In this document: piece by piece, positions 38,482 to 47,148 of the stretch | How the letters are laid out: every line of letters starts with the position of its first letter | How positions within the stretch are numbered: position 1 is the stretch's first letter | From: Methanobacteriota archaeon | GTDB taxonomy: Archaea; Thermoplasmatota; Thermoplasmata; UBA10834 | Direction: 5' to 3' | Length of the DNA stretch: 49,325 nucleotides | NCBI GenBank assembly: GCA_020725925.1 | Contig: DYTN01000013.1 | Span: 1 to 49,325, forward strand | Position numbers and translations under genes: made by a program | The notes under the pieces: model-generated | What the model was told of the DNA's origin: nothing | Databases searched by the model: none | The model's input: only the letters and a program-made list of their open reading frames with translations

Positions 38482-38760
38482 ATGGCAAGATGCTCGAGGT
38501 GCGGTCAGGAGATATACGCGGAGCCCAAGTGTCCGCAATGCGGTGGGGAACCGAGCAGGAGCATCCTTGACAGGGGTATGGGCAAGGTCGCCAGGGTCAC
38601 TGGCACCGTCATCGAGAAGGGGGTCGTGGTGACGGACAAGGTCATCCAGGAGGCCAAGCCCGTCGTCAAGACAGTCGCCCAGGAAGGGAAGAAGGGGCTC
38701 TCGAAGGCCAAGAAGGAGACCCTGAGGGTGGCGAAGCAGCTCAAGGAAGAGGGGAAGTAG
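38482..38760 (+). CDS. Zinc-ribbon protein with helical basic tail, 92 aa
   Basis: The N-terminus is a double-CxxC zinc ribbon (MARCSRCGQEIYAEPKCPQCGG, cysteines at 4, 7, 17 and 20). It is followed by a 65-residue Lys- and Val-rich helix (VARVTGTVIEKGVVVTDKVI to LRVAKQLKEEGK) of amphipathic, apolipoprotein-like type. Such zinc-ribbon plus repeat-like helices are common in archaea, but the function is unknown. The AGGAGGT site fixes the start. The gene ends in TAG, one base before the convergent PAPS-reductase-like gene. Confidence 0.8.
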   Translation: MARCSRCGQEIYAEPKCPQCGGEPSRSILDRGMGKVARVTGTVIEKGVVVTDKVIQEAKPVVKTVAQEGKKGLSKAKKETLRVAKQLKEEGK

Positions 38761-40689
38761 TCACTTCCTTCGGCTTCTCGACCGGTCCTTCTCAGCAGCA
38801 GGCAGCTCAGCTGCTAGCTTGTCGAAGTAGTGCGCAACCACGCAACTCTCGGAGCACTTGCCGCAGAGGTTGCACTTCTCCTCGTCGACCATGATGACCT
38901 CATCGAGCTTGATGGCGCCCGTGGGACACGTGCGAACGCAGATGCCGCATTTGGTGCACAGGTTCGCCCTGAGGGCCGCCCTGGCCACCATGTCGAAGTA
39001 TCCGCTCGCGTCCTCAGGAGACCGGCCGACTGCTGCGATCTGCCCGCCCGCGAAGACCTTGGCATTCGCGTTCTTCCCCTCGACCATCGTGACCCCGAAG
39101 TCCTCGACGAGCCTGACGTCCCCGACCGTCTTGAGGAGCTCGGCCACGCGCTTGAGTCCCTTCGATTCAGGCATCTCGAGGACGGCCTCGACGGAGTATC
39201 CCCCGGCAGCGCAAGGGCTCACGCCCTTGAGGACCCTGAGGGCCAGCGTATCGGCCCTCTTCGGCCTGACCTCGATCCCGAGCCTCTCGGCAAGGGCGCG
39301 CATCTTGGGAGGAAGCTCCTTCCAGCGCCAGAACCCGTAGTGGACGAACTCCCCCGGAAGACCGTTCTCCGAGGCCCACGCGTCGAGCCTCTGCTGCCAC
39401 GATTTCGCCAGCTCGGGGCTGAGCCGGACGATCTCCGCGGTCTCGCTCGCGAGCGACGACGGACACATCCAGCACCCGACCCGCTCGATATCCTCGTCAT
39501 AGAGGGGATTGTATTTCAGATCACGCCAGATGATGTAGAGCCAGACATCCAGTGCCGTCCAGTCCCTGATAGGGTTCACGATGGTCTGCCCGGGCACGAA
39601 CGGGTTCTCCTCCACCAGCTGGGTGCGCGCCCGCGAGAACGATTCGAGCTTTCGGTTGCCCTCGACCGTGAGCGCGCCCTTGGGAAACTTCTCCTCGATG
39701 ATCCTTGTCGCGGGTGCGAGCTTGCACACCTTGCAGCACCACCTGAAGTCCTTCGCCGGAGGACCGAAGCCGGTGAAGTTCTCGTCGAAGGAATCCCCCG
39801 CAGATGCGACCAGGAGCCTCATCCCATGCTCACTGGCGAACCTCCGGACATACCCGCGCGTCTCCGGGTGCTCCAGGCCAGTGTCGACGAACATCGCGGT
39901 GTAGTTCTTGGTCACAGACGAGACGAGGTCCATCACCACGAGGCTGTCCTTGCCGCCGCTGAACGAGACCGTCAGGGGCAGGTCCCTGGACTGGATGGCA
40001 TCCTTGAGCTCATGCTCCGCCTTTGCCTTCTTGGCCATCAGATGCGGGATGTTGGCCTTCACGATGTCCCTCGTCCACGCCTTCCTGCCAGGCATCTGCG
40101 GGCCGCTCTGCGAGAAGTCCCTAACCTTGACGCCCTTCTCCACGGATCTGAGCTCGTGGGCGTCCACCTTCGCTGAGCCGCAGCCGATGAACTTGCCCAT
40201 CTCGATGACGACCTCGTCCCCTGCCCTGATGCCCGTGTCGAAGGATGCGATGGATTCCCGCGGGAGGTAGTTGCCCTTCATGTGCCCGCCCGCCTTGTTC
40301 AATCGGACGAGCTTTTTCGTGTGCATGTGCGCGAGCATGCGCGCGCCATCCATGCGGAGCGTGAGCGAATGGTCCATCTTCTCGAGGTCGTATGTGAGGA
40401 GGGCGACCTTCCTGCCGTCGATGATGACCTCCTCGGCGCGATCCTCTCCGGAGGTCTTGTTCAGGACCACGATGTCGGGCACGAGCTGTTGCACGCCGAA
40501 TTGCCGCAGGAACAGGTATCTGAGCCTCTTCTTGGTGCCCTCTAGGGCGAGCCTCACGTCGCCCTGGGGAGAGAGTTCGACCGCTCTCCCGTTCTTCATG
40601 CACCTGCCGCAGCTCTTGCCCAGCAACGGCACATTGCAGCTGTCGCACCAGTACAGCACACGCTCGTGCCTGGGGAATCGCTTGTTCAC
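38761..40689 (-). CDS. PAPS-reductase-like protein with zinc ribbon, PUA-like and ferredoxin domains
   Basis: The protein (642 aa) has four parts. A zinc ribbon (cysteines 15, 18, 27, 30) comes first, then a PUA-like RNA-binding region near 90-190 (TKKLVRLNKAGGHMKGNYLPRE, then AGDEVVIEMG). A PP-loop ATPase domain follows with SFSGGKDS at 242-249 and a C-x2-C context (WCCKVCK). The C-terminus has two ferredoxin motifs (CTKCGICVRTCP, CNLCGKCSESC). This composite is an archaeal family annotated as phosphoadenosine phosphosulfate reductase. The PUA and zinc ribbon suggest RNA or tRNA thiolation as an alternative, with iron-sulfur clusters for electron supply. The function is not established. Confidence 0.88.
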   Translation of the reverse strand: MNKRFPRHERVLYWCDSCNVPLLGKSCGRCMKNGRAVELSPQGDVRLALEGTKKRLRYLFLRQFGVQQLVPDIVVLNKTSGEDRAEEVIIDGRKVALLTYDLEKMDHSLTLRMDGARMLAHMHTKKLVRLNKAGGHMKGNYLPRESIASFDTGIRAGDEVVIEMGKFIGCGSAKVDAHELRSVEKGVKVRDFSQSGPQMPGRKAWTRDIVKANIPHLMAKKAKAEHELKDAIQSRDLPLTVSFSGGKDSLVVMDLVSSVTKNYTAMFVDTGLEHPETRGYVRRFASEHGMRLLVASAGDSFDENFTGFGPPAKDFRWCCKVCKLAPATRIIEEKFPKGALTVEGNRKLESFSRARTQLVEENPFVPGQTIVNPIRDWTALDVWLYIIWRDLKYNPLYDEDIERVGCWMCPSSLASETAEIVRLSPELAKSWQQRLDAWASENGLPGEFVHYGFWRWKELPPKMRALAERLGIEVRPKRADTLALRVLKGVSPCAAGGYSVEAVLEMPESKGLKRVAELLKTVGDVRLVEDFGVTMVEGKNANAKVFAGGQIAAVGRSPEDASGYFDMVARAALRANLCTKCGICVRTCPTGAIKLDEVIMVDEEKCNLCGKCSESCVVAHYFDKLAAELPAAEKDRSRSRRK

Positions 40690-40751
40690 GGGCCGATGCT
40701 ATGCGGAATGGCTGTAAATAACTTATCCGCCTGACCAGATGCCTGGAGCGC

Positions 40752-42242
40752 TCATTTCTGAGCGGATTTTTCCTCAGGTTGCGGCGTGCAGGTTTTGTCA
40801 GGCATGCAACCCTTGGTCTCCAGGAACGCGGGGTACCTGAGATGTGCGATAACGTTGCCTTCCCAGTCGAACATCTTGCCGGGGTTCATGATGTTCTTCG
40901 GGTCGAGGGCCTTCTTGATCTTCCTCATCGCCTCGATCGAGTCCGCACGCTCCTTCTTCATGTACGGCGCCTTCGTGATGGACACGCCGTGTTCCCCTGT
41001 GACCGTGCCACCGAGCTCGAGGACCTTGTCAAATATCTGTCCGACCGCCCGCTCGCCCCTGGTCCAGCTGTCGTCGGACCCGGGCTCCACGAGCATCTTG
41101 GTGTGCAGGTTCCCGTCCGCAGCGTGGCCATAGGTGCCGACGATGACGCCGTTCTCCTGGGCGATCCTCTGGAAGGCCGTGACCGCGTCGGGGACCCTGG
41201 AGATCGGCACGGCCATGTCGTCGGCGAGGGCGACGGACACGAACGCCTCGCCGTACCTGCTCAGAGACGGCATGATGGCCTTCCTGGCGTAGGTCCAGTA
41301 GTCTATCCTCTTCTTGTCCTTGGACGCCTCCGTGTACACTGCCCCGCTTGCCCGCGCGACCTCCTCGACGATCTTCAGCTCATCGTCCACGGCTGTCGGG
41401 TGCCCGTCGACCTCTATCATGCATATAGCGGCGACATCGGGCAGGCCCACGTTCATGCACTTGTTCACAGCCTTGATCGTGACCGAGTCCATGAGCTCAA
41501 TCGCAGACGGCAGGAGCGGCTTCGCGATGATGTTGGAGACGCACTTGCCCGCATCATGCAGTGAGTTGAACGCCGCCAGTGTCATTGCGGACGCCTTGGG
41601 TTTGAAGGCCAGCCTGAGCGTGATCTCAGTCACTATGCCTAATGTGCCCTCGGAGCCGACCATGAGCCTGTCGATCTGGTATCCTGACGAGTTCTTGAGC
41701 GTCTTCGTCCCCGTGTGGATGATGTCGCCGGTCGGAAGCACGACCTCCAGGCCCAGCACGTAGTCTCGAGTGGCGCCATACTTGATGGCTCGCATGCCTG
41801 ATGCGTTCGTGACCACCATGCCCCCGATCGTGCACGCCTCCCCGCTCCCGGGCGTGGTGGGGAACCAGAAGCCTTTCTTGCCGAGCTCCACGTTGAGTCT
41901 GTCGTATATGACCCCGGGCTCGACGACGCAGTACAGGTCCTCGACCCGGACCTCCTTGATCTTGTTCATGCCGGCCAGGTCGACTACGATCCCGCCCTTG
42001 AGGGGGACCGTGTGGCCGCACATTGCCGTTCCAGCGCCCCTAGGGATCACAGGGGTCCGGGTCCTGTTGGCTAGCTTCACTATCTCGGAGACCTGCTGCG
42101 TGGTCGTGGGCCGGACAACGACATCAGGAGTCCTGTGATGAATCGAGGCGTCGAAGCCGTAGACATAGAGATCCGCGATCTTCGTGGACATCCGTTCCTT
42201 GCCTACGATCTTCTCCAGCTCTTCGACGACCCCTCTCTTCAT
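40752..42242 (-). CDS. FAD-linked oxidase (GlcD / D-lactate dehydrogenase family)
   Basis: The protein (496 aa) has a FAD_binding_4 domain (PRGAGTAMCGHTVPLKGGIVVDL near 68-90, then GLEVVLPTGDIIHTGTKTLKNSSGYQIDRLMVGSEGTLGIVTEI) and a FAD_oxidase_C domain ending in GTVTGEHGVSITKAPYM. This family oxidises 2-hydroxy acids such as D-lactate or glycolate. In archaea a Fe-S/CCG partner often works with it; HdrBC-like genes lie 8 kb away, but a link is only possible, not shown. A TATA-like gattttatcc lies at 42272-42281 (reverse strand) before ATG 42242. Confidence 0.93.
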   Translation of the reverse strand: MKRGVVEELEKIVGKERMSTKIADLYVYGFDASIHHRTPDVVVRPTTTQQVSEIVKLANRTRTPVIPRGAGTAMCGHTVPLKGGIVVDLAGMNKIKEVRVEDLYCVVEPGVIYDRLNVELGKKGFWFPTTPGSGEACTIGGMVVTNASGMRAIKYGATRDYVLGLEVVLPTGDIIHTGTKTLKNSSGYQIDRLMVGSEGTLGIVTEITLRLAFKPKASAMTLAAFNSLHDAGKCVSNIIAKPLLPSAIELMDSVTIKAVNKCMNVGLPDVAAICMIEVDGHPTAVDDELKIVEEVARASGAVYTEASKDKKRIDYWTYARKAIMPSLSRYGEAFVSVALADDMAVPISRVPDAVTAFQRIAQENGVIVGTYGHAADGNLHTKMLVEPGSDDSWTRGERAVGQIFDKVLELGGTVTGEHGVSITKAPYMKKERADSIEAMRKIKKALDPKNIMNPGKMFDWEGNVIAHLRYPAFLETKGCMPDKTCTPQPEEKSAQK

Positions 42243-42367
42243 TGTAGTACCGGGAGCAAATGACGGGCTCTGGATAAAATCGTTTTGACTAACGTCTGCT
42301 CCATACGGACGGATTGAAGCGCGGCAACGAATAAGTACCTCCTTTGGGATGGCATGAAGGTGGTCAT

Positions 42368-43033
42368 ATGAAGCTCGTCATATTCGGCCCGCCGAGCGCA
42401 GGCAAGGGCACCCAGGCCCAGAAGCTCGCGCAGAGGTACGGGATACCACAGGTCGCTACGGGCGACCTGCTCAGAAAGGCCGTCGCGGAAAAGACCCCTC
42501 TGGGTCTCAAGGTGAAGGAGTACCTGGACAAGGGCAAGCTCGGCCCGGACGATCTCATCGTGAAGGTCATATCCGAACGGGTCTCGAAGCCTGACTGCAA
42601 GAAGGGCTACATCCTGGACGGCTTCCCGAGGACCATGGGGCAGGCCAAGGCACTCGACAAGATGACTGAGGTCGACCTCGTGATGAACATCGTCGTCGAC
42701 CTCGACGAGCTCGTCGAGCGTGCAGTCGGCAGGAGGACCTGCCTGAAGTGCGGGGCGGTGTACCACGTGAAGTTCAACCCGCCCATGAACGAGGGCATCT
42801 GCGAGAACTGCGGCTTGAAGCTCATCCAAAGGGACGACGACAAGGAAGATACGGTCAGGAACAGGTTGAAAGTCTACCACGAGCAGACTGCGCCGCTCAT
42901 CGAATACTATCGGCAGAAGGGGAAGCTCGTGGACATCGTTGGAGGCGGCGGAATCGAGGTGGTCTTCGCGCAGATGGTCAAAGCCATCTCGCAGATCAAG
43001 CAGCGAGCATCGCCAGGTCATGGCGGGCTGTAG
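42368..43033 (+). CDS. adk: Adenylate kinase with zinc-binding LID
   Basis: Adenylate kinase converts ATP and AMP to two ADP. The protein (221 aa) has the P-loop GPPSAGKGT at 7-15, the AMP-binding ATGDLLR and GYILDGFPRT, and a LID domain with four cysteines at 125, 128, 145 and 148 (CLKC, CENC), which hold zinc. This is the long bacterial type, not the short archaeal AdkA/AK6 type; several Thermoplasmata have it. ATG 42368 follows an AAGGTGG ribosome-binding site at 42357-42363. Its 3' end overlaps the convergent nucleotidyltransferase gene by 16 bases. Confidence 0.96.
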   Translation: MKLVIFGPPSAGKGTQAQKLAQRYGIPQVATGDLLRKAVAEKTPLGLKVKEYLDKGKLGPDDLIVKVISERVSKPDCKKGYILDGFPRTMGQAKALDKMTEVDLVMNIVVDLDELVERAVGRRTCLKCGAVYHVKFNPPMNEGICENCGLKLIQRDDDKEDTVRNRLKVYHEQTAPLIEYYRQKGKLVDIVGGGGIEVVFAQMVKAISQIKQRASPGHGGL

Positions 43034-43770
43034 TTGCGTGCGGACCTTTGGATCTGCGGCAGTGCGGACTGCGTCGCGGCCTCTCGGAACAGGAAGTCCC
43101 CTAGGAAGTCCAAAGCCTCCATCACGTCGGTGTCGTCTACAGTATCCAGTCTTGCGGCCACCCTGAATGCACGAGCGGCCTCCTTCCCCTGACCTACTTC
43201 GTCCTCGAATATGTGGGTGAGGTCCTTCTCGGTCTGAACGACTTTGCGCGCCAGATTGGCATATGTGATGGCAATGCCGATGGCTACGAGTCCAGACATC
43301 ATCCTGAAGCTGTCCCAGTCCTGAGCTGAATAGAAGTTCCTGACTCTCCCTAGGTCCTCGAAGATGCCAGAGGGCCCTTCGCGGACTCCGTTCTTCCAGG
43401 CCTCTCCCGGGACATTCATCGCAAGGTTCTTCAGCCGTGCGAACGCGCCCGTAGGGTCGTGGGCAGGAAGGACGTTCATCAGAGCGCCAATCGCCATAGG
43501 CACTCGATCACCGCCGTCCGTCAGCTCATTTCGCCATTCAGCCTCCGTCCTCACATTGATGGCGAACAGGCAGTTGTTCAGGACGAATGAGTGAGTTCGA
43601 AGGCTCGACCCCTTTCGTACCAACACGTGGAAATCAATGTCTGAATGCTCGCGGTCGTCCCCTCGAGCTACTGATCCCATGACTGCAGTTGCGATGATGT
43701 CGTGGTAGTACTTCTTCAGCAGTCTCTCGGAAACCTCTCGACACGCCTCGATCCTCTCTCTGTGGTTCAT
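43018..43770 (-). CDS. Nucleotidyltransferase-domain protein (MNT-like)
   Basis: The N-terminal 60 residues show the minimal-nucleotidyltransferase motif GSVARGDDREHSDIDFHVL (GSxxRG, then DxD near 47-49). The remaining 190 residues are mainly helical and do not match a partner I can name, although the HEPN-like pattern of long helices (ALMNVLPAHDPTGAFARLK, then AARAFRVAARLDTVDDTDVM) is suggestive. Role unknown; these enzymes can modify antibiotics or act in toxin-antitoxin pairs. The convergent overlap with adk (16 bases) is unusual but both ends are firm. Confidence 0.85.
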   Translation of the reverse strand: MNHRERIEACREVSERLLKKYYHDIIATAVMGSVARGDDREHSDIDFHVLVRKGSSLRTHSFVLNNCLFAINVRTEAEWRNELTDGGDRVPMAIGALMNVLPAHDPTGAFARLKNLAMNVPGEAWKNGVREGPSGIFEDLGRVRNFYSAQDWDSFRMMSGLVAIGIAITYANLARKVVQTEKDLTHIFEDEVGQGKEAARAFRVAARLDTVDDTDVMEALDFLGDFLFREAATQSALPQIQRSARNYSPP

Positions 43771-43828
43771 GTCCAGCTGATGTCCGAAGAGCCCAGTGAG
43801 AATATGAAGGTGGTGTCCGCTCTCATGC

Positions 43829-43837
43829 CTTAAATAT
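43829..43837 (+). promoter_or_regulatory. TATA box of tRNA-Gln
   Basis: The sequence cttaaatat sits 31-39 bases before the tRNA 5' end at 43868, the expected position for an archaeal tRNA promoter. Confidence 0.6.
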
Positions 43838-43867
43838 CAGTAGCGGAATAGCGACTTCCGCTGACAA

Positions 43868-43960
43868 AGCCCCGTAGTGTAGCGGTCAATCATGCGAGAC
43901 TCTGGATTGCTTCTCGCAAGGAGAGATCTTGCGACGGAGGTTCGAATCCTCCCGGGGCTA
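43868..43960 (+). tRNA. tRNA-Gln (CTG) with 20-nt intron
   Basis: Acceptor AGCCCCG pairs with CGGGGCT, discriminator A; T-stem GGAGG/CCTCC closes TTCGAAT. Removing 43906-43925 (20 bases, between positions 37 and 38) leaves anticodon stem CGAGA/TCTTG and loop CTCTGGA, anticodon CTG. The intron junctions form a full bulge-helix-bulge: outer stem, a three-base bulge AGA on the 3' side, central helix CTCT/GGAG, a three-base bulge GGA on the 5' side, and inner helix TTGC/GCAA. The splicing endonuclease would cut after the second base of each bulge, exactly giving the intron stated. The mature tRNA is 73 nt. Confidence 0.95.
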
Positions 43961-43994
43961 CTCGCTCTTCACGGAATGCCGATCAAGGTTCCTG

Positions 43995-44408
43995 TCACGG
44001 GGAGACCTCGTCGAGGGCCTGGTTCACGAGCGCATCCACCCTGACGGTCCTCGGATTTCCCCTGGGTGTGTGACGGAGCTCGAACTTCTCGAACAGGCGT
44101 CTGTACGCCTTCACCTTCTCCGCGAGTATCCTCATCCGGTCGTCCTTGGTGGCATATTCGCCGTTGACCTGCCTCACCACGAGCTCGCTGTCCGAAAACA
44201 CCGTGAGGTGGTCGCAGCTCCGGTCAAGCACCTTCTGGGTGCCCCAGAGTATGGCCTCGTACTCCGCCTCGTTGTTCGTACGCCTCCCTATGCGCTTCGC
44301 TCCCTCCTCTATCAGCTTGCCCGAGGAGTCGTAAATCGCGTAGCCTATCGCCGCGGGCCCGGGATTCCCTCTGGCCGCACCGTCCACATACAGGGTCAGC
44401 TTCTCCAT
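43995..44408 (-). CDS. rnhA: Ribonuclease HI
   Basis: The protein (137 aa) is a type-1 RNase H of the archaeal group. The first catalytic Asp is in YVDGAARGNPGPA (Asp 9), the Glu is in TNNEAEYEAIL, the second Asp in FSDSELV, and the last Asp in VDALVNQAL. The basic protrusion of E. coli RNase HI is missing, as in other archaeal ones. It cuts RNA in RNA-DNA hybrids. ATG 44408 is preferred since the family begins MEKLTLYVDG-like; the frame is open to 44444. It is divergent from mutS with about 130 bases between. Confidence 0.93.
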   Translation of the reverse strand: MEKLTLYVDGAARGNPGPAAIGYAIYDSSGKLIEEGAKRIGRRTNNEAEYEAILWGTQKVLDRSCDHLTVFSDSELVVRQVNGEYATKDDRMRILAEKVKAYRRLFEKFELRHTPRGNPRTVRVDALVNQALDEVSP

Positions 44409-44500
44409 CGCCGACAAGGTGTCGATCACCTTGGATGCCGACAACGTCTAGGATGGTCAAAAACCTGTTCGCGTAGTTCCGCCGCGCCGAGCATAATTAG

Positions 44501-44507
44501 AAATATG
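44501..44507 (+). promoter_or_regulatory. TATA-like box of mutS-mutL
   Basis: Aaatatg in an A/T-rich stretch (44494-44510) lies about 38 bases before GTG 44542. A G-rich ribosome-binding sequence (gggggag, 44528-44534) follows. Confidence 0.5.
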
Positions 44508-44541
44508 AAACCTGGTCCTTTTCTGCCGGGGGAGCAGGGCA

Positions 44542-47148
44542 GTGGCCAAGGCTACCACGCCGATGATGGAGCAGTACTTCCGAATCAAGGAGAGCTACAA
44601 GGACTGCATCCTGCTCTATCGGATGGGCGACTTCTACGAGATGTTCGGGGAGGATGCCGTAGTTGGCTCCAGAGAGCTCGAGATAACCCTCACCTCGAGG
44701 GAGAAGGGCAAGAAGGAGAGGATCCCTCTGTGCGGGGTGCCGTGGCATGCCCTCGATTCCTACCTGCCGAGGCTCGTGGCGAAGGGCTACAAGGTGGCCA
44801 TCTGCGAGCAGCTGGAGGACCCGAAGTACGCGAAGGGTCTCGTGGACAGGGACGTCGTGAGGATCGTCACCCCGGGGACGGTGCTGGAGGCGACTGTCCT
44901 GGACAGCCGGTCGAACAACTACCTGATGGCCATCTCGAAGTCCGAATCGTCGTACGGGCTGTCGTTCGTCGACATCTCCACGGGCGAGTTCTTTGCGACG
45001 CAGGTCGAGGGCGAGGACGCCGAGATAAGGGTGCTCGCCGAGTTCGCCCAGCGGCTCCCGAAGGAGGTGCTCCACCAGCCTGGGTTCGACGACAAGCATC
45101 TCATCGACGAGTTCAAGCTCGCGGGAGCCTCGATGACTCGGCTCGATGATGTGGCGTTCATGCCCGAGGCCTCGGAGGCACTGATCAAGAGGCACTTCAA
45201 GGTGCTCAGCGTCGAGGGCCTCGGCCTGGCCGACAGGCCCCTGGCGCTGTCGAGCTCTGGGGCGGCACTCAGGTTCATCGAGACAACGCAGAAGCGCGAC
45301 CTCGGTTTCCTGTCCCCCCCGAGATTCTTCTCGACGAGCGACAAGCTGGTGCTCGACCAGACCACGCTTCGTAACCTCGAAGTGCTCAGGAACGTCAGGG
45401 ACGGCGGCCAGGAGAACACGCTCGTGTCCGTGGTCGACCGGACGTTGACCCCCATGGGCGCGAGGCTGTTGAAGAAGTGGCTGACGGAACCCCTCATGGA
45501 TGTTGGAGCGATAAGCGAGCGGCTGGATGCGGTGGAGGGGCTCGTGTCCAAGACGGTCTTGAGGCACGACCTCTCGGCCGCGCTGGGCGAGGTCCGCGAC
45601 CTCGAGCGCCTGATTGGCAAGGTGGTGTACGGCAGTGCGAACGCGAGGGACCTCCTGGCCATCAAGGCTTGCCTGGATGTCGTGCCCGAGCTGAAGAACT
45701 CGCTCCTCACTCAGAAGTCATCTCTTCTGAGGCGGCTCGGAGAGAAGATGGTTGATGTGAGCTCCATCGCCGGCCTCATAAGCAGGTCCATCGCGGACGA
45801 TCCCCCGGTCCCCCTCAGGGAAGGCGGACTGATCCGGGGCGGCTTCGACCCCGACCTGGACAAGCTCAGGAGCGACTCGAAGGCTGGGCAGGAGTGGATC
45901 GCCGGGCTTGAGGAGACCGAGCGGAAGCGCACGGGAATCAAGAACCTCAAGGTGGGGTTCAACAACGTGTTCGGGTACTACATCGAGGTCTCGAAATCGA
46001 ACCTCAGGCTCGTGCCTCCCGAGTACGAGCGAAAGCAGACGATTGCGAGCGGCGAGAGGTTCGTCACTCCTGATCTGAAGGAGAAGGAGAGGCTCATACT
46101 CACGGCCCAAGAGCGGTCCAACGCGCTCGAGTACGAGGCCTTCGTGCGCGTGCGTGATCATGTTGCTGGGCATGGCGAGCAGATCAGGGAGATCGCGCGG
46201 GCGATGGCCGCTGTCGACGTCCTGAACTCGTTCGCGGATGTCGCGGTGTCCTCGCGCTACTCGAGACCAGTGGTCGACGGCTCGGACACGATCATCATCA
46301 AGGACGGCCGGCATCCTGTCGTCGAGAGGGCACTCCGAGGCTCGTTCGTCCCCAACGACTCCTACCTGGACACCAACCTGAGCAGGCTCATCATCCTCAC
46401 AGGTCCGAACATGGCCGGCAAGTCGACGTACCTCCGGCAGGTCGCGGACATAGTCATCATGGCACAGGCAGGGTCGTTCGTGCCAGCGTCCGAGGCCAGG
46501 ATAGGCCTCGTCGACAGGATATTCACCAGGGTAGGAGCTTTCGACGACCTCTCACGTGGCCAATCGACTTTCATGGTCGAGATGACTGAGCTCGCGAACA
46601 TACTGAACAGCGCCTCGAGGAGGAGTCTGATACTGCTCGACGAGGTCGGAAGGGGTACGAGCACCTTCGACGGCCTTGCGATCGCATGGGCCGTGTCGGA
46701 ATACCTGTACGACCATGCGAAGGTCGGGGCGAAATCGCTCTTCGCCACTCACTATCACCAGTTGACGGAGCTTGCGGAGTCCCTCGAAGGCGTCAAGAAC
46801 TACTCCATGGCCATCAAGGAGCAGGGCTCCGAGGTCATATTCCTGAGGAGGGTCGTCCCGGGAAAGGCGAGCAAGAGCTACGGCATCCAGGTGGCGAAGC
46901 TCGCTGGTGTGCCCCACGAGGTCGTGTCCAGGGCGGAGCAGGTGCTGAGCAGGATCGAGGAGGAGAACGTGCTCGAGGTCAAGGCAGGGAAGAAGGTCCA
47001 GAAGCAGGCCCTCCTGCTCACGCCCGAGAAGGAATCCACAATCGAGGAGGAGCTCAGGAAGCTCAGGCTCGAGAAGATGAGCCCTATGGAGGCGTACCTC
47101 AAGCTCGTGGAGCTCAAGAAGAAGATCGGTGGGTCAGGTGGCAGGTAG
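44542..47148 (+). CDS. mutS: DNA mismatch repair protein MutS
   Basis: MutS (868 aa) recognises mismatched base pairs. The mismatch-binding GDFYEMFGEDA motif is at about 30-42 (Phe and Glu intact). Domains II and III follow, then the clamp, and an ABC-type ATPase with Walker A TGPNMAGKST near residue 620-629, signature STFMVEM and Walker B LILLDEVGRGTSTFDG. Start is GTG 44542 with a G-rich ribosome-binding site; it is the only start in the frame that keeps the full N-terminal domain. The 3' end overlaps mutL by 20 bases, so the two are coupled. MutS/MutL occur in a minority of archaea and are usually seen as bacterial imports. Confidence 0.97.
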   Translation: MAKATTPMMEQYFRIKESYKDCILLYRMGDFYEMFGEDAVVGSRELEITLTSREKGKKERIPLCGVPWHALDSYLPRLVAKGYKVAICEQLEDPKYAKGLVDRDVVRIVTPGTVLEATVLDSRSNNYLMAISKSESSYGLSFVDISTGEFFATQVEGEDAEIRVLAEFAQRLPKEVLHQPGFDDKHLIDEFKLAGASMTRLDDVAFMPEASEALIKRHFKVLSVEGLGLADRPLALSSSGAALRFIETTQKRDLGFLSPPRFFSTSDKLVLDQTTLRNLEVLRNVRDGGQENTLVSVVDRTLTPMGARLLKKWLTEPLMDVGAISERLDAVEGLVSKTVLRHDLSAALGEVRDLERLIGKVVYGSANARDLLAIKACLDVVPELKNSLLTQKSSLLRRLGEKMVDVSSIAGLISRSIADDPPVPLREGGLIRGGFDPDLDKLRSDSKAGQEWIAGLEETERKRTGIKNLKVGFNNVFGYYIEVSKSNLRLVPPEYERKQTIASGERFVTPDLKEKERLILTAQERSNALEYEAFVRVRDHVAGHGEQIREIARAMAAVDVLNSFADVAVSSRYSRPVVDGSDTIIIKDGRHPVVERALRGSFVPNDSYLDTNLSRLIILTGPNMAGKSTYLRQVADIVIMAQAGSFVPASEARIGLVDRIFTRVGAFDDLSRGQSTFMVEMTELANILNSASRRSLILLDEVGRGTSTFDGLAIAWAVSEYLYDHAKVGAKSLFATHYHQLTELAESLEGVKNYSMAIKEQGSEVIFLRRVVPGKASKSYGIQVAKLAGVPHEVVSRAEQVLSRIEEENVLEVKAGKKVQKQALLLTPEKESTIEEELRKLRLEKMSPMEAYLKLVELKKKIGGSGGR

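Noticed and set aside
38830-40176. 448-codon open frame on the + strand
   Set aside because: It is the shadow of the PAPS-reductase-like gene; there is no start signal and no recognisable motif.
43929-45149. 406-codon open frame on the + strand running from tRNA-Gln into mutS
   Set aside because: It begins inside the tRNA and crosses RNase HI and mutS in other frames. Those genes have firm motifs.
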